The notes under the pieces: model-generated | Told to the model about the DNA's origin: nothing | What the model saw: only the letters and a program-made list of their open reading frames with translations | The model's database searches: none | NCBI GenBank assembly: GCA_020636645.1 | Contig: JACJXO010000002.1 | Coordinates: 62,001-126,000, forward strand | Direction of reading: 5' to 3' | Length of the DNA: 64,000 nt | From: Chitinophagales bacterium | GTDB taxonomy: Bacteria > Bacteroidota > Bacteroidia > Chitinophagales > BACL12 | Part shown: one piece after another, positions 52,285 through 60,516 of the stretch | Layout: every line of letters starts with the position of its first letter | Position numbering within the stretch: position 1 is the first letter of the stretch | Made by a program: the position numbers and the translations under genes

Positions 52285-53880
52285 ATGAGATCCATTTTTA
52301 CCTTCTTTGCAGCTGTTCTGCTCTCCACAGCCGCAATGGCTCAGACCTACAATGTCACCTTCCGGGTTGACATGAATGAAGTAGGTGACCCTTACACAAC
52401 TCCTGAAGTAAACGGCAGCTGGGATGGCTGGTGTGGCGGTTGTACTCCGCTGGAAGATCCTGATGGTGATGGTGTGTGGACCATTACCAAAACACTGGAT
52501 GCAGGCTTTTATGAGTATAAGTTTGCCTTTGACAGCTGGGCCGGATCTGAGACCCTGGCTCCGGGCTCATCCTGTACCATTACCACCGGTGGCTTTACCA
52601 ACCGCTTTGTTGATGTGACCGGCGATGTTGCCCTCGATACCGTATGTTATGGTGCCTGTACTACCTGTTCAGAAGCCGTCACATATGACATCACTTTTTA
52701 TGTGAACATGAATGAAGTAGGCGATCCTTATACCACTCCTGAAGTGAATGGTAACTGGGACGGCTGGTGCGGTGGTTGTACTCCGCTGGAAGATCCTGAC
52801 GGAGATGGTATCTGGAGTATAACCAAGTCTCTCTCTCCCGGTACCTATGAATACAAGTTTGCCTATGACAGCTGGACAGGTTCAGAGAACCTCGCCCCCG
52901 GTACAGACTGTACCATCACCACCGGAGGCTTTACCAACCGGATTATAACTGTAGATGCAGATGCTGCCCTCCCGGTAGTATGCTGGGGAAGTTGCAGCAA
53001 CTGCGGAGAGGCTGTACTGTATGATGTAACCTTCCAGGTCAACATGAATGAAGTGGCTGATCCGTTCACCACACCAGAAGTGAATGGTACTTTCAATGGT
53101 TGGTGCGGCGGTTGTGCGCCTATGTCAGATGGCGATGGCGACGGTATCTGGGAGATCACCATTCCTCTGGAAGCCGGCACGTATGAATATAAATTTGCAT
53201 ATGATAGCTGGGCAGGACAGGAAACCCTGACTCCCGGCGATCCTTGTACTATGACCACTGATGTATTCACCAACAGGGTGATCACCATCAGCGAAGAAAC
53301 TGTGATAGGTGCAGTATGCTGGGGCAGCTGCGACAATTGTGTTGTGGCTACCTGCGAGCTTCCGTCTGATGTGACCATTGACTATGTAGGAGGTACCGGC
53401 ACGGAAGCAACCGTTACCTGGACCGCTGTACCTGGTGCTACCCAGTACGGACTCCGTTATCGTGAACTTGGTACTCCTGAATGGCTTAAAAAAGCTACCA
53501 CAGGTACCGGTGTTTTCCTGATCGGCCTGACCCCTGGTGCAACATATCAGTATCAGATGGTAAGCCGCTGCGGTGAAGACCGTGCAGGCCCCGGTTCCAT
53601 TGCTACCTTCACTACTCCTACCAGAATGGGACAGTTTGGTTCTGATGACTGGATGGTATATCCTAATCCAAGCAATGGTACCTTCCAGCTGGTTTCTTCA
53701 GGTCTGTCAGAACAAGCCATGCTGATGGTCATGAATGTGGCAGGTCAGCAGGTGTATGAGACCATGATCACCAACGACAGCCAGACCATAACCCTGAATG
53801 GCCTTGCCGATGGCTTGTACACCCTGGTAATCGTTGCAGGTGAAAGTATGTCTGCAACTACCATTTCCATTCTGCAATAA
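52285..53880 (+). CDS. Secreted glycan-binding array protein 1 (three modules, FN3, T9SS)
   Basis: 531 residues. Signal peptide (to residue 20), then three near-identical modules of about 113 residues (starting near 22, 134 and 247), each reading F.VDMNEVxDPxTTPEVNGxWxGWCGGC, DPDGDGxW, YEYKFAxDSWxG and CxxT...NR, ending CWGSCxxC. The core is a starch-binding-like Ig fold of the CBM20/CBM48 type; six to seven cysteines per module suggest several disulfides. An FN3 domain (about 360-450) and a type A T9SS domain (about 455-531: VYPNPSNGTFQLV) follow. No catalytic domain. Probably binds beta-glucan at the cell surface. Confidence 0.85.
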   Translation: MRSIFTFFAAVLLSTAAMAQTYNVTFRVDMNEVGDPYTTPEVNGSWDGWCGGCTPLEDPDGDGVWTITKTLDAGFYEYKFAFDSWAGSETLAPGSSCTITTGGFTNRFVDVTGDVALDTVCYGACTTCSEAVTYDITFYVNMNEVGDPYTTPEVNGNWDGWCGGCTPLEDPDGDGIWSITKSLSPGTYEYKFAYDSWTGSENLAPGTDCTITTGGFTNRIITVDADAALPVVCWGSCSNCGEAVLYDVTFQVNMNEVADPFTTPEVNGTFNGWCGGCAPMSDGDGDGIWEITIPLEAGTYEYKFAYDSWAGQETLTPGDPCTMTTDVFTNRVITISEETVIGAVCWGSCDNCVVATCELPSDVTIDYVGGTGTEATVTWTAVPGATQYGLRYRELGTPEWLKKATTGTGVFLIGLTPGATYQYQMVSRCGEDRAGPGSIATFTTPTRMGQFGSDDWMVYPNPSNGTFQLVSSGLSEQAMLMVMNVAGQQVYETMITNDSQTITLNGLADGLYTLVIVAGESMSATTISILQ

Positions 53881-53889
53881 ATTTCATCC

Positions 53890-53915
53890 GGGGAGCTGAC
53901 AATCAGCTCCCCTTT
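53890..53915 (+). terminator. Hairpin after glycan-binding gene 1
   Basis: GGGGAGCTGA (53890-53899), CAA, TCAGCTCCCC (53903-53912), then TTT. A perfect 10-bp stem with a short T-run; a partial terminator, since the next gene follows within 20 bp. Confidence 0.75.
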
Positions 53916-53928
53916 AAACACTACCCAA

Positions 53929-56388
53929 ATGAAACGTATTATTCAACTCGTGGTTATCGCACTGCTGATGTCTTCGGCAGCGATGGCCCAAACCTACAAT
54001 ATCACCTTCCGGGTGGATATGAATGAAGTAGGTGATGCTTTCACCACACCGGAGGTGAACGGCACCTTCAATGGCTGGTGCGGTGGCTGTGCGCCAATGT
54101 CTGACGGCGATGGCGACGGTATCTGGGAACTCACCATTCCACTCGCAGCCGGATTTTATGAATACAAATTTGCTTATGATTCCTGGGCAGGCTCTGAGTC
54201 TCTGATCCCGGGTAGTTCCTGTACCATCACCACAGGTGAATTCACCAACCGTGCACTGGACGTAACCGGCGATGCTACCCTCGATGCGGTTTGCTGGGGA
54301 AGCTGCCTGAGCTGTTCAGATATCATCACTTATGCGGTAACTTTTTCAGTAGATATGAACGAAGTGGCCGGCCCTTTCACTACACCTGAAGTGAACGGTA
54401 GCTGGGACGGATGGTGCGGTGGTTGTACCCCGCTGTCTGATCCTGATGGCGACGGTATCTGGTCCACTACCAAAATGCTGGAACCCGGTTACTATGAATA
54501 TAAGTTTGCATACGACAGCTGGTCTGGTGATGAGTCTCTGACCCCCGGCGATCCTTGTACAGTTACTACAGACATTTTCACCAACAGATTCATCAACGTG
54601 TCTGATGATGCAGATCTGGGCGTGGTATGCTGGGCCAGCTGTGAGGCTTGTGAAACCATTGGCCTCGAACAAATGGACCTTCCTGTAACATTCGAAGATG
54701 CTGGTGTAGATTACGGTGTCATCGGATTTGAAGGCGCTGAAGCTTCTTCCATTGTAACCGATCCTACCGATGCTTCCAACACAGTCGTGCAGGTCATCAA
54801 ATCTGCTTCCGCTATGCCCTGGGCAGGTACTACCGTAACCAATGCCGCTGAAGAAGGATTCGCTACACCGATTCCTTTTACCGCAGAAAATACACAGATG
54901 ACCGTTCGGGTCTGGAGTCCCGATGCAGGTATTCAGGTACGTCTGAAAGTGGAAGATCACCTGGATCCTACCCACTCTGTAGAGACCGAAGCAACCAGCA
55001 CCGTTGCCGGCGACTGGGAAACGCTGACCTTTAACTTCAGCAATGAAGCTCCCGGTACAGCAGAACTCAACCTGGCTTATACTTTTGACAAGGCTTCCAT
55101 CTTCTTCAACTTTGGCGTAGATGGAGCTACTGCAGGTGAAAAGACCTACTATTTTGATGACATCTATTTTGCAGAAGGCGGTGGCGCTTCTTCCTATACT
55201 GTTACTTTCTGGGTGGATATGAATGAGGTGCTGGCACCTTTTACCACTCCTGAAGTGAACGGCAGCTGGGATGGCTGGTGTGGTGGTTGTACCCCGATGG
55301 AAGATCCTGACGGCGACAATATCTGGACCGCTACCAAGGTGCTGGATGCAGGTTATTATGAGTACAAGTTTGCCTATGACAGCTGGACAGGAAGTGAAAC
55401 CCTGACTCCCGGCGATCCCTGTACCGTGACCACCGATATCTTTACCAACCGGTTTATCAATGTGTCAGAAGATACCGAACTGGGCGTGGTTTGCTGGGAA
55501 AGCTGCGAAGCCTGTACCGGAGAAGAACCGGTCATGATCACCTTCTCTGTGAACATGAATACAGTGGCAGATCCTTTCACTACACCTGAAGTGAACGGCA
55601 GCTGGGATGGCTGGTGCGGCGGTTGTACCCCGATGGAAGATCCTGATGGCGACGGTATCTGGACCGCAACCAAAATGCTTTCTCCCGGTTACTACGAATA
55701 CAAGTTTGCTTATGACAGCTGGACAGGACAGGAAAACCTGACCCCCGGCGATCCCTGTACTGTGACCACAGATATCTTCACCAACCGCTTCATTGATGCA
55801 GTTGCTGATGAAGTGCTGCCAGTGGTTTGCTGGGAAAGCTGTGAGAACTGTGCAGAAGATTGTAACGCACCGGTTGATGTAGTGGTAACAGATATCACCT
55901 CTTCAGGGGCTACCATTTCCTGGACCGGAACATCCGGTGCTGATCAGTACCTGATCACCCTGGCTGATTTTGCAGCTGGTACCAGCGGTAAACAACGCAC
56001 AGGTCCTGCAACTACCTTTGTAATAGAGGATATGCTGGCTCCTTCCACTGAATATTCTATTCGTATCAAATCTATCTGCTACGACCTCGGTTTGCGTTCA
56101 GAACCTTCAGAAACCGTGTATTTCACCACCGCACCTATGCGTTCAGGTGGCGAATTTCACTCTGCAGTGTATCCGAACCCTACTGCTGGAAATCTGCAGG
56201 TACAAACCAACCTCAGCGGCACTGTCATGCTGACCGTAACAGGAATGACCGGTCAGTTGCTGATGAGCACCATTATCGAAGCCGGTAGCACTTCTCTTGA
56301 TCTGAGCATGTTTGCAGATGGTCTGTATATGATCCGTCTGGATAACGGACAGTCTTCAGAGATCTTTACCGTTTCACTGAACAGATAA
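53929..56388 (+). CDS. Secreted glycan-binding array protein 2 (four modules plus laminarinase-associated CBM, T9SS)
   Basis: 819 residues. Signal peptide to residue 20. Modules of the same type start near 22, 135, 421 and 534. Between modules 2 and 3 (about 248-417) is a different domain beginning LPVTFEDAGVDYGVIGFEGA, with STVAGDWETLTFNFSNEAPG and KASIFFNFGVDG, a carbohydrate-binding module often attached to GH16 laminarinases in Bacteroidota. An FN3 domain (about 645-735) and a T9SS type A domain (about 745-819: VYPNPTAGNLQV) complete it. The laminarinase-associated module supports beta-1,3-glucan as the ligand. No catalytic residues are seen. Confidence 0.85.
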   Translation: MKRIIQLVVIALLMSSAAMAQTYNITFRVDMNEVGDAFTTPEVNGTFNGWCGGCAPMSDGDGDGIWELTIPLAAGFYEYKFAYDSWAGSESLIPGSSCTITTGEFTNRALDVTGDATLDAVCWGSCLSCSDIITYAVTFSVDMNEVAGPFTTPEVNGSWDGWCGGCTPLSDPDGDGIWSTTKMLEPGYYEYKFAYDSWSGDESLTPGDPCTVTTDIFTNRFINVSDDADLGVVCWASCEACETIGLEQMDLPVTFEDAGVDYGVIGFEGAEASSIVTDPTDASNTVVQVIKSASAMPWAGTTVTNAAEEGFATPIPFTAENTQMTVRVWSPDAGIQVRLKVEDHLDPTHSVETEATSTVAGDWETLTFNFSNEAPGTAELNLAYTFDKASIFFNFGVDGATAGEKTYYFDDIYFAEGGGASSYTVTFWVDMNEVLAPFTTPEVNGSWDGWCGGCTPMEDPDGDNIWTATKVLDAGYYEYKFAYDSWTGSETLTPGDPCTVTTDIFTNRFINVSEDTELGVVCWESCEACTGEEPVMITFSVNMNTVADPFTTPEVNGSWDGWCGGCTPMEDPDGDGIWTATKMLSPGYYEYKFAYDSWTGQENLTPGDPCTVTTDIFTNRFIDAVADEVLPVVCWESCENCAEDCNAPVDVVVTDITSSGATISWTGTSGADQYLITLADFAAGTSGKQRTGPATTFVIEDMLAPSTEYSIRIKSICYDLGLRSEPSETVYFTTAPMRSGGEFHSAVYPNPTAGNLQVQTNLSGTVMLTVTGMTGQLLMSTIIEAGSTSLDLSMFADGLYMIRLDNGQSSEIFTVSLNR

Positions 56389-56390
56389 GT

Positions 56391-56424
56391 AAATTCGGGG
56401 GTGCCTGACACCCCCGAATTTTTA
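56391..56424 (+). terminator. Rho-independent terminator after glycan-binding gene 2
   Basis: AAATTCGGGGGTG (56391-56403), loop CCTGA, CACCCCCGAATTT (56409-56421), then further T and A. Perfect 13-bp stem. Confidence 0.88.
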
Positions 56425-56435
56425 AACACATATAT

Positions 56436-57425
56436 ATGAGAAAACTTAAAACATTATTTCTGGCAGGTCTGTGTTCTGTTGGCATATTGTCAGCACAGAC
56501 CTATGATGTGCTCTTCATTGTTGATATGAATGAAGTAGCAGATCCGTTCACCACACCTGAAGTGAATGGCACTTTCAACGTCTGGTGTGGAGGTTGTGCT
56601 CCTATGAGTGATGATAACGGAGACAATATCTGGGAACTGACCATCCCCCTGGATGCAGGTACATATGAATATAAATTCGCCTATGACACCTGGACCGGAC
56701 AGGAATCACTTACACCCGGTGATGAGTGCACCCTGACCACAGATATCTTCACCAACCGATTGCTGGTTGTGTCTGAAGACATGGAACTGGATACTGTTTG
56801 CTGGGGAAGCTGCGATGCTTGTGAAGATGTACTGCCCTCCTATACGGTTACCTTCAGAGTAGATATGAGTCAGGTAACTGATACCTATACGACACCTGAG
56901 GTAAACGGAACATTCAATGACTGGTGCGGTGGTTGTGCTCCTATGGCAGACGATGATGCTGATGATATATGGGTGCTGGATATCGTGCTGGAGCAAGGCT
57001 CCTATGAGTACAAGTTTGCCTATGATGCATGGACAGGTCAGGAAGAACTGACTGAAGGCGATGCCTGTACCATCACTACCGATGCATTCACGAACAGGGC
57101 GCTTGACGTCAGTTCTGATACGGTACTCACAGCGGTTTGCTGGGGATCATGCGATGAATGTGTGACAATACCTGAGGCCATTGAAAATGTTACGTCAAAC
57201 TTGTCTGTATTTCCTAACCCGGCCAGTGAACAGATATTCATTAGTGGTTTGCCTGCTTCCGGAATTGTTCAGCTGTTTAACAGTCTGGGTCAGCCGGTCC
57301 GTTCAGAGCAAATTACATCAGTATCTGGCAGTATTTCTGTTGTAGGACTTTCCGCCGGGGTCTACACCATACAGGTGCAGGATCAGGACGGTCAAATACA
57401 GAGCAGCATTATATTGATACGGTAA
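56436..57425 (+). CDS. Secreted glycan-binding array protein 3 (two modules, T9SS)
   Basis: 329 residues. Signal peptide to about residue 20, two modules (starting near 23 and 134) of the same design as its two upstream paralogues, and directly a T9SS type A domain (about 255-329: VFPNPASEQIFISG, LSAGVYTIQVQDQ). The second module has lost the WDGW/WNGW motif partly (FNDWCGGC). It has no FN3 domain. It is the shortest of the three tandem array genes, which probably arose by duplication with module gain or loss. Confidence 0.85.
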   Translation: MRKLKTLFLAGLCSVGILSAQTYDVLFIVDMNEVADPFTTPEVNGTFNVWCGGCAPMSDDNGDNIWELTIPLDAGTYEYKFAYDTWTGQESLTPGDECTLTTDIFTNRLLVVSEDMELDTVCWGSCDACEDVLPSYTVTFRVDMSQVTDTYTTPEVNGTFNDWCGGCAPMADDDADDIWVLDIVLEQGSYEYKFAYDAWTGQEELTEGDACTITTDAFTNRALDVSSDTVLTAVCWGSCDECVTIPEAIENVTSNLSVFPNPASEQIFISGLPASGIVQLFNSLGQPVRSEQITSVSGSISVVGLSAGVYTIQVQDQDGQIQSSIILIR

Positions 57426-57443
57426 TAACGTTCAGTTTGTTTG

Positions 57444-57471
57444 AAAGACGGCCGGAAGGCCGTCTTTGTTT
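57444..57471 (+). terminator. Rho-independent terminator after glycan-binding gene 3
   Basis: AAAGACGGCC (57444-57453), loop GGAA, GGCCGTCTTT (57458-57467), then GTTT. Perfect 10-bp stem closed by a GGAA tetraloop; it marks the right end of the beta-glucan locus. Confidence 0.9.
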
Positions 57472-57817
57472 GGCGACTATATACCTAATGGGAACAGCTT
57501 TGTAAGGCGTTAATATACAGCAATTTACACAGGTAATTAGCTGACCTGATTAGGTTTGTCTAAGAAATTTTTGAGAATAGCCTAAGTAATTTGTTCGGCT
57601 AAGACTGAATTTGAGGCGATTTCAGTTAATGGGGGTTAACTGATTGCGAGCTGTGAAACAATAGTTAACAAGTTCTAAATACAATTATTCTTGCATTATT
57701 GAAACAATCTAGTTTATTTGCAGTTAACTTTGTAAAACTAAGTGGACTTGGGGTCACTCTAAAACTGCCTTAAGTGGACCGCATGGAATTAATGGAAGAA
57801 TTTATTGAGGGGCGAAG
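57472..57817. other. AT-rich non-coding segment at the edge of the acquired block
   Basis: No convincing gene. A TAACTTTG -7-type box lies at 57725-57732. TAAGTGGAC is repeated at 57739-57747 and 57771-57779, and GACCGCATGG at 57777-57786 and 57817-57826, the latter copy overlapping the 3' end of the tRNA-like gene. Base composition shifts to AT-rich from here on. Confidence 0.5.
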
Positions 57818-57889
57818 ACCGCATGGTGAGAATCGAACCCACATCTCCAGATTAGCAGTCTGGTGTTCTATCCGTTGAACTACATGCAG
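57818..57889 (-). tRNA. tRNA-like gene, anticodon GCT (Ser codons), class I body
   Basis: 72 bases folding into a full cloverleaf: acceptor CTGCATG/CATGCGG (7 pairs, one G-U), U8-A9, D-stem GTTC/GAAC with loop AACGGATA, anticodon stem CCAGA/TCTGG with loop CTGCTAA, a 4-base variable loop AGAT, T-stem GTGGG/CTCAC and loop TTCGATT. The anticodon GCT (57856-57854) reads AGC/AGT serine codons, but the short variable loop is wrong for tRNA-Ser; the body resembles a tRNA-Arg(TCT) with one change at position 34. The discriminator is T and no CCA is encoded. It may be functional, mutated or a decayed integration-site tRNA. Confidence 0.75.
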
Positions 57890-57901
57890 AATAGAAAGTA
57901 G

Positions 57902-57927
57902 GGGGGTCTAAATGATCCCCTTTTTTT
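57902..57927 (+). terminator. Rho-independent terminator-like hairpin (+ strand)
   Basis: GGGGGTC (57902-57908), loop TAAAT, GATCCCC (57914-57920), then seven T. It is a good terminator for a rightward transcript, yet no rightward gene precedes it other than the stretch antisense to the tRNA-like gene. Confidence 0.75.
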
Positions 57928-58074
57928 CACCCCTTGCTTGTTGGGTGATCCATCTATTCAAATCTTCGCCTCATCTTAAGGCACACAAATTTATCGAATT
58001 TTTTGTACCTAATCTCTTAAGATGTTTGTTGGAGGGCCCAATTTAAGTCGTGTTAATTCTTCACCAAATTCAAC
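57928..58074. other. Intergenic AT-rich stretch
   Basis: I see no gene or structured RNA here; it lies between the terminator-like hairpin and the broken small gene at 58075. Confidence 0.4.
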
Positions 58075-58309
58075 TTATTTATGATATTCTGGGGCTTCAT
58101 ACTGCTCCCTCCTGCCTACGGCTGCGCTGACTATGATGTAGTCTTTGCCCACTTCTAAGGCCTTGACGGTGCGCTCTCCCTTTTCCGGATGGTGTAGGCG
58201 TACTTCTGTGAGTTCTGGGTGCGGGGTGTTAAAGGCAGCGTCTATGACCTGCTCAAAGTCTCCGTGGATCTTCAGCTTCTTTTTCGTATTTCTTTGGTCG
58301 TTCTGCCAT
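58075..58309 (-). pseudogene. Small basic protein gene with a frameshift, partner of the NYN gene
   Basis: The minus-strand start at 58309 reads MAERPKKYEKE and then leaves frame; removing one base from the five-T run at 58280-58284 restores a continuous protein of about 77 residues: KKLKIHGDFEQVIDAAFNT, TEVRLHHPEKGERTVKAL, EYHK. The gene follows the NYN gene by 17 bp on the same strand, an arrangement I associate with NYN proteins. Lesion by homopolymer slippage or sequencing error; programmed frameshifting is also possible. Function unknown. Confidence 0.65.
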
Positions 58310-58326
58310 TATCTCCAACACTTGAT

Positions 58327-58989
58327 TTATTCAATGTATACCCATGATGGAGGGATTTCATAGCTAATTTCATCATTTCCAATAATATTATCCATAATGG
58401 AACTGCGAAACTTACCCTCGTTATTCTCCAAACGTTTAGCTTTTTTCCGAACAAATCGATTCAGATCAAAACTGTTTCTTCTAGGTGGGAAAAAAATTTT
58501 TATTCTTTTATTAGGATAGTTTCTCCTTATAAACTCTAACGGTGGTACTAGGTCACTATCTGCAGAAATTAGTACAATTAAATCAACATTGTCGAAAACA
58601 CAGTCTTCAATTAGATTAACTGAAATATTAACATCAGTTCTTTTTTCCTCTCTTAAATCAAACTCCTGGTGGCAACCTCCAATAGCATTACATTTAACCG
58701 TCTTAGTATAATACTTACCGTAAATCACCCTCAATAAATCGTTATTGACAAATCTGTTCGCATTAAAGAATGTTGTTTGCCTACTTGCTTTATTTGGATC
58801 AAGGGGCATGGCTGTGAAGTATTTCACACATACTAATTCATGAATATTTGGATCTAGAAATGATCTACAAAACCCCACTAAATCAATCCAATAGTACTGC
58901 TGCCAACGGGCATGTATTTTCGCCTTGGCTGTCCTTAAGCCATAGTAAAAATTGAATCCGTCAATATAGAATATAGTTCTTAGTTGCAT
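58327..58989 (-). CDS. NYN-domain ribonuclease-like protein
   Basis: 220 residues. The NYN (PIN-like, LabA/DUF88) active-site acids are in place: Asp10 (FYIDGFNFYYG), Asp119 (KRTDVNISVNLIEDC), Asp144 and Asp146 (LISADSDLVPPLEFI). Two extra cysteines (about 100 and 106, CNAIGGCHQEF) may bind a metal. NYN proteins are predicted metal-dependent RNases. Codon use is AT-rich, unlike the upstream locus. It is transcribed leftward, with a small partner gene directly downstream and a terminator for the leftward transposase in front of it. Confidence 0.88.
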   Translation of the reverse strand: MQLRTIFYIDGFNFYYGLRTAKAKIHARWQQYYWIDLVGFCRSFLDPNIHELVCVKYFTAMPLDPNKASRQTTFFNANRFVNNDLLRVIYGKYYTKTVKCNAIGGCHQEFDLREEKRTDVNISVNLIEDCVFDNVDLIVLISADSDLVPPLEFIRRNYPNKRIKIFFPPRRNSFDLNRFVRKKAKRLENNEGKFRSSIMDNIIGNDEISYEIPPSWVYIE

Positions 58990-59014
58990 AAAAAAACCGC
59001 CTGTATGTCGGCGG
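58990..59014 (-). terminator. Rho-independent terminator (leftward)
   Basis: On the minus strand CCGCC, eight-base loop, GGCGG, then seven T (58996-58990). It lies between the transposase pseudogene and the NYN start, so the transposase transcript is cut off before NYN. Confidence 0.75.
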
Positions 59015-59130
59015 CAAACTAACCGAGTTACCAGTTAGCGAGGTTATACTGCAAATCTAACGTCCAACTAGACAAAAACGCAAAAATTTAACACTTATTT
59101 TCATACTATTTGCATTTAACTTGCTAATTA

Positions 59131-59949
59131 TCAAGTAATTAAATCAATATTTCTGAGCCGGGCATTGCCTACTCTCTCCAATACCTTGTCGAAGCGTTCG
59201 GTATCTGTGGCATTGCGGGTGTTGTACCTATATTCAAATTCATGGCAGTACTTCTGCAGGTGCTTCGGGCTGACATAATGGTAGATGCCAATAATACCCC
59301 TCTTCAACAGGCTGAACGCCCCCTCTATGGTGTTGATATGGACATTACCCCTGACATACTCTCCCCGACCATGTGCTACGCTGTCCACAAGATAGAGCCT
59401 GTGCGATGGCCGATAACCACTGTATTCGTCAGTATGTAGAATAGCCCCTGGCTTGACGTTGGCGAGGACAAACTCTCTCATATTCTTGGCCAATGCACGT
59501 TCTACCTGTAAATACCTGATCTCTCCCTTTCTCTCCAATGCACCCAATACATGCGTTTTCTTGTTCACCCATTTAGGGCCGTCAGTGTTCGGGTATTCTT
59601 TCGGAACTTGCCGTGCTTGTTGCTTTCTTTTCCTCCTATATAGGTTTCATCTAATTCCACGTCTTCGGTCAGGAGTTCGGCTGCATTTGTTCCTAACATA
59701 GTCCTGATGCGGTGCAGAATGAACCAAGCTGTTTTCTGAGTTACTCCCAGGTCACAGCTTAGCTGCAAACTGCTGATACCCGTCTAAGCCCCTGTCCTTA
59801 AACCTTGTCTTGGTCCGGTAATAGTGTTCACTCCCGCAATGCGGACACTCTGGCTTGCCATTCCATCGCTTCAGCTCCAAATACTCAAAACAAACCCGCT
59901 CATTGTGGAAGTGCTTTTGTAGCTGTAATAATGTCTTAAATTTAGTCAT
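59131..59949 (-). pseudogene. IS1595-family transposase, deleted and frameshifted
   Basis: Three pieces in different frames add up to most of an IS1595/ISXO2-like transposase. 59949-59752 gives the N-terminal zinc-ribbon part (MTKFKTLLQLQKHFH, CPHCGSEHYYRTK). 59768-59565 gives LQLSCDLGVTQKTAWFILHRIR and the first catalytic Asp (VELDETYIGGKES). 59568-59131 gives LHTDEYSGY (second Asp) and the end (NTIEGAFSLLKRG, FEYRYNTRN). Between pieces 1 and 2 about 35-40 residues are missing, and there is a further shift near 59,575. It cannot make an active transposase. No clear inverted terminal repeats are left at its left end. Confidence 0.88.
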
Positions 59950-59976
59950 GGCTCAGGCTTTTAGTCACAAATAAAT

Positions 59977-59989
59977 CTATTCCCAATAA
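59977..59989 (+). repeat. 13-bp direct repeat, left copy
   Basis: CTATTCCCAATAA, identical to 60768-60780. On the minus strand it sits just upstream of the transposase start and may belong to the IS end. Confidence 0.6.
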
Positions 59990-60003
59990 ATACCTAAATT
60001 ACA

Positions 60004-60516
60004 ATGAATGATTTTTACCACTTCATGAGTAGTGGCCATCCAAATGCAGTGCAAATCAATAGAATAATTGACTCTATCAGGGGTCGCTACATTAGTATTT
60101 TCACAATACTTGAAGGATCAATTGATAGAGTAATTGCAGGGTATTATGCTCCAACAAAAACAAAAAGAGATCATCTTTTGACAAACCTTCTCGGACACCG
60201 ATTCTGTTCCTTTGAATTAAAGTCATCTGTTCTAACAGAAATCCTTAAAGACTCAGGAATTGAAGGATATAAAGCCAAGCTGTCTGGTTTAGCTCAATTA
60301 AGAAATGCCCTTGCACATAGACCTATATATGCAATAGGGGAATTTACAGAAGACCCGAACGAACTATTTTACTATATACCATCATATCAAATGAATTACG
60401 AACACAATTTAAGGTTAGAGTCAATCAAGTATGAGCTAACTGAAGAAAACTTTAATGAGTATAGCGAGAAAACATTAGAAATAGCAAAAATGCTAGACCA
60501 GTTTGTTTCCAAATAA
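60004..60516 (+). CDS. HEPN-like protein with RX4H motif
   Basis: 170 residues, mostly helical. Near the middle it has LAQLRNALAHRP: Arg100 and His105 form the RX4H motif of HEPN ribonucleases, in a helix preceded by KAKLSGLAQ. The rest (SIRGRYISIFTILEGSIDRVIAGYY, SEKTLEIAKMLDQF) fits a HEPN four-helix bundle of the kind found in toxin and defence modules. No partner gene (MNT or similar) is beside it. AT-rich codon use. Located between two copies of a 13-bp direct repeat, next to the decayed transposase. Confidence 0.6.
   Translation: MNDFYHFMSSGHPNAVQINRIIDSIRGRYISIFTILEGSIDRVIAGYYAPTKTKRDHLLTNLLGHRFCSFELKSSVLTEILKDSGIEGYKAKLSGLAQLRNALAHRPIYAIGEFTEDPNELFYYIPSYQMNYEHNLRLESIKYELTEENFNEYSEKTLEIAKMLDQFVSK

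Noticed and set aside
52285..57425. Repeated DNA resembling a CRISPR-like or tandem-repeat array
   Set aside because: The repeats are protein-coding modules of about 340 bp with conserved reading frame, not short repeats with spacers.
57739..57779. End of an IS21-like element suggested by the repeated TAAGTGGAC
   Set aside because: Only two short copies 32 bp apart, and no istA/istB sequence nearby.
57783..57878. 31-codon frame overlapping the tRNA-like gene on the opposite strand
   Set aside because: It is fully explained by the antisense of the tRNA; no ribosome-binding context or homology to support a protein.
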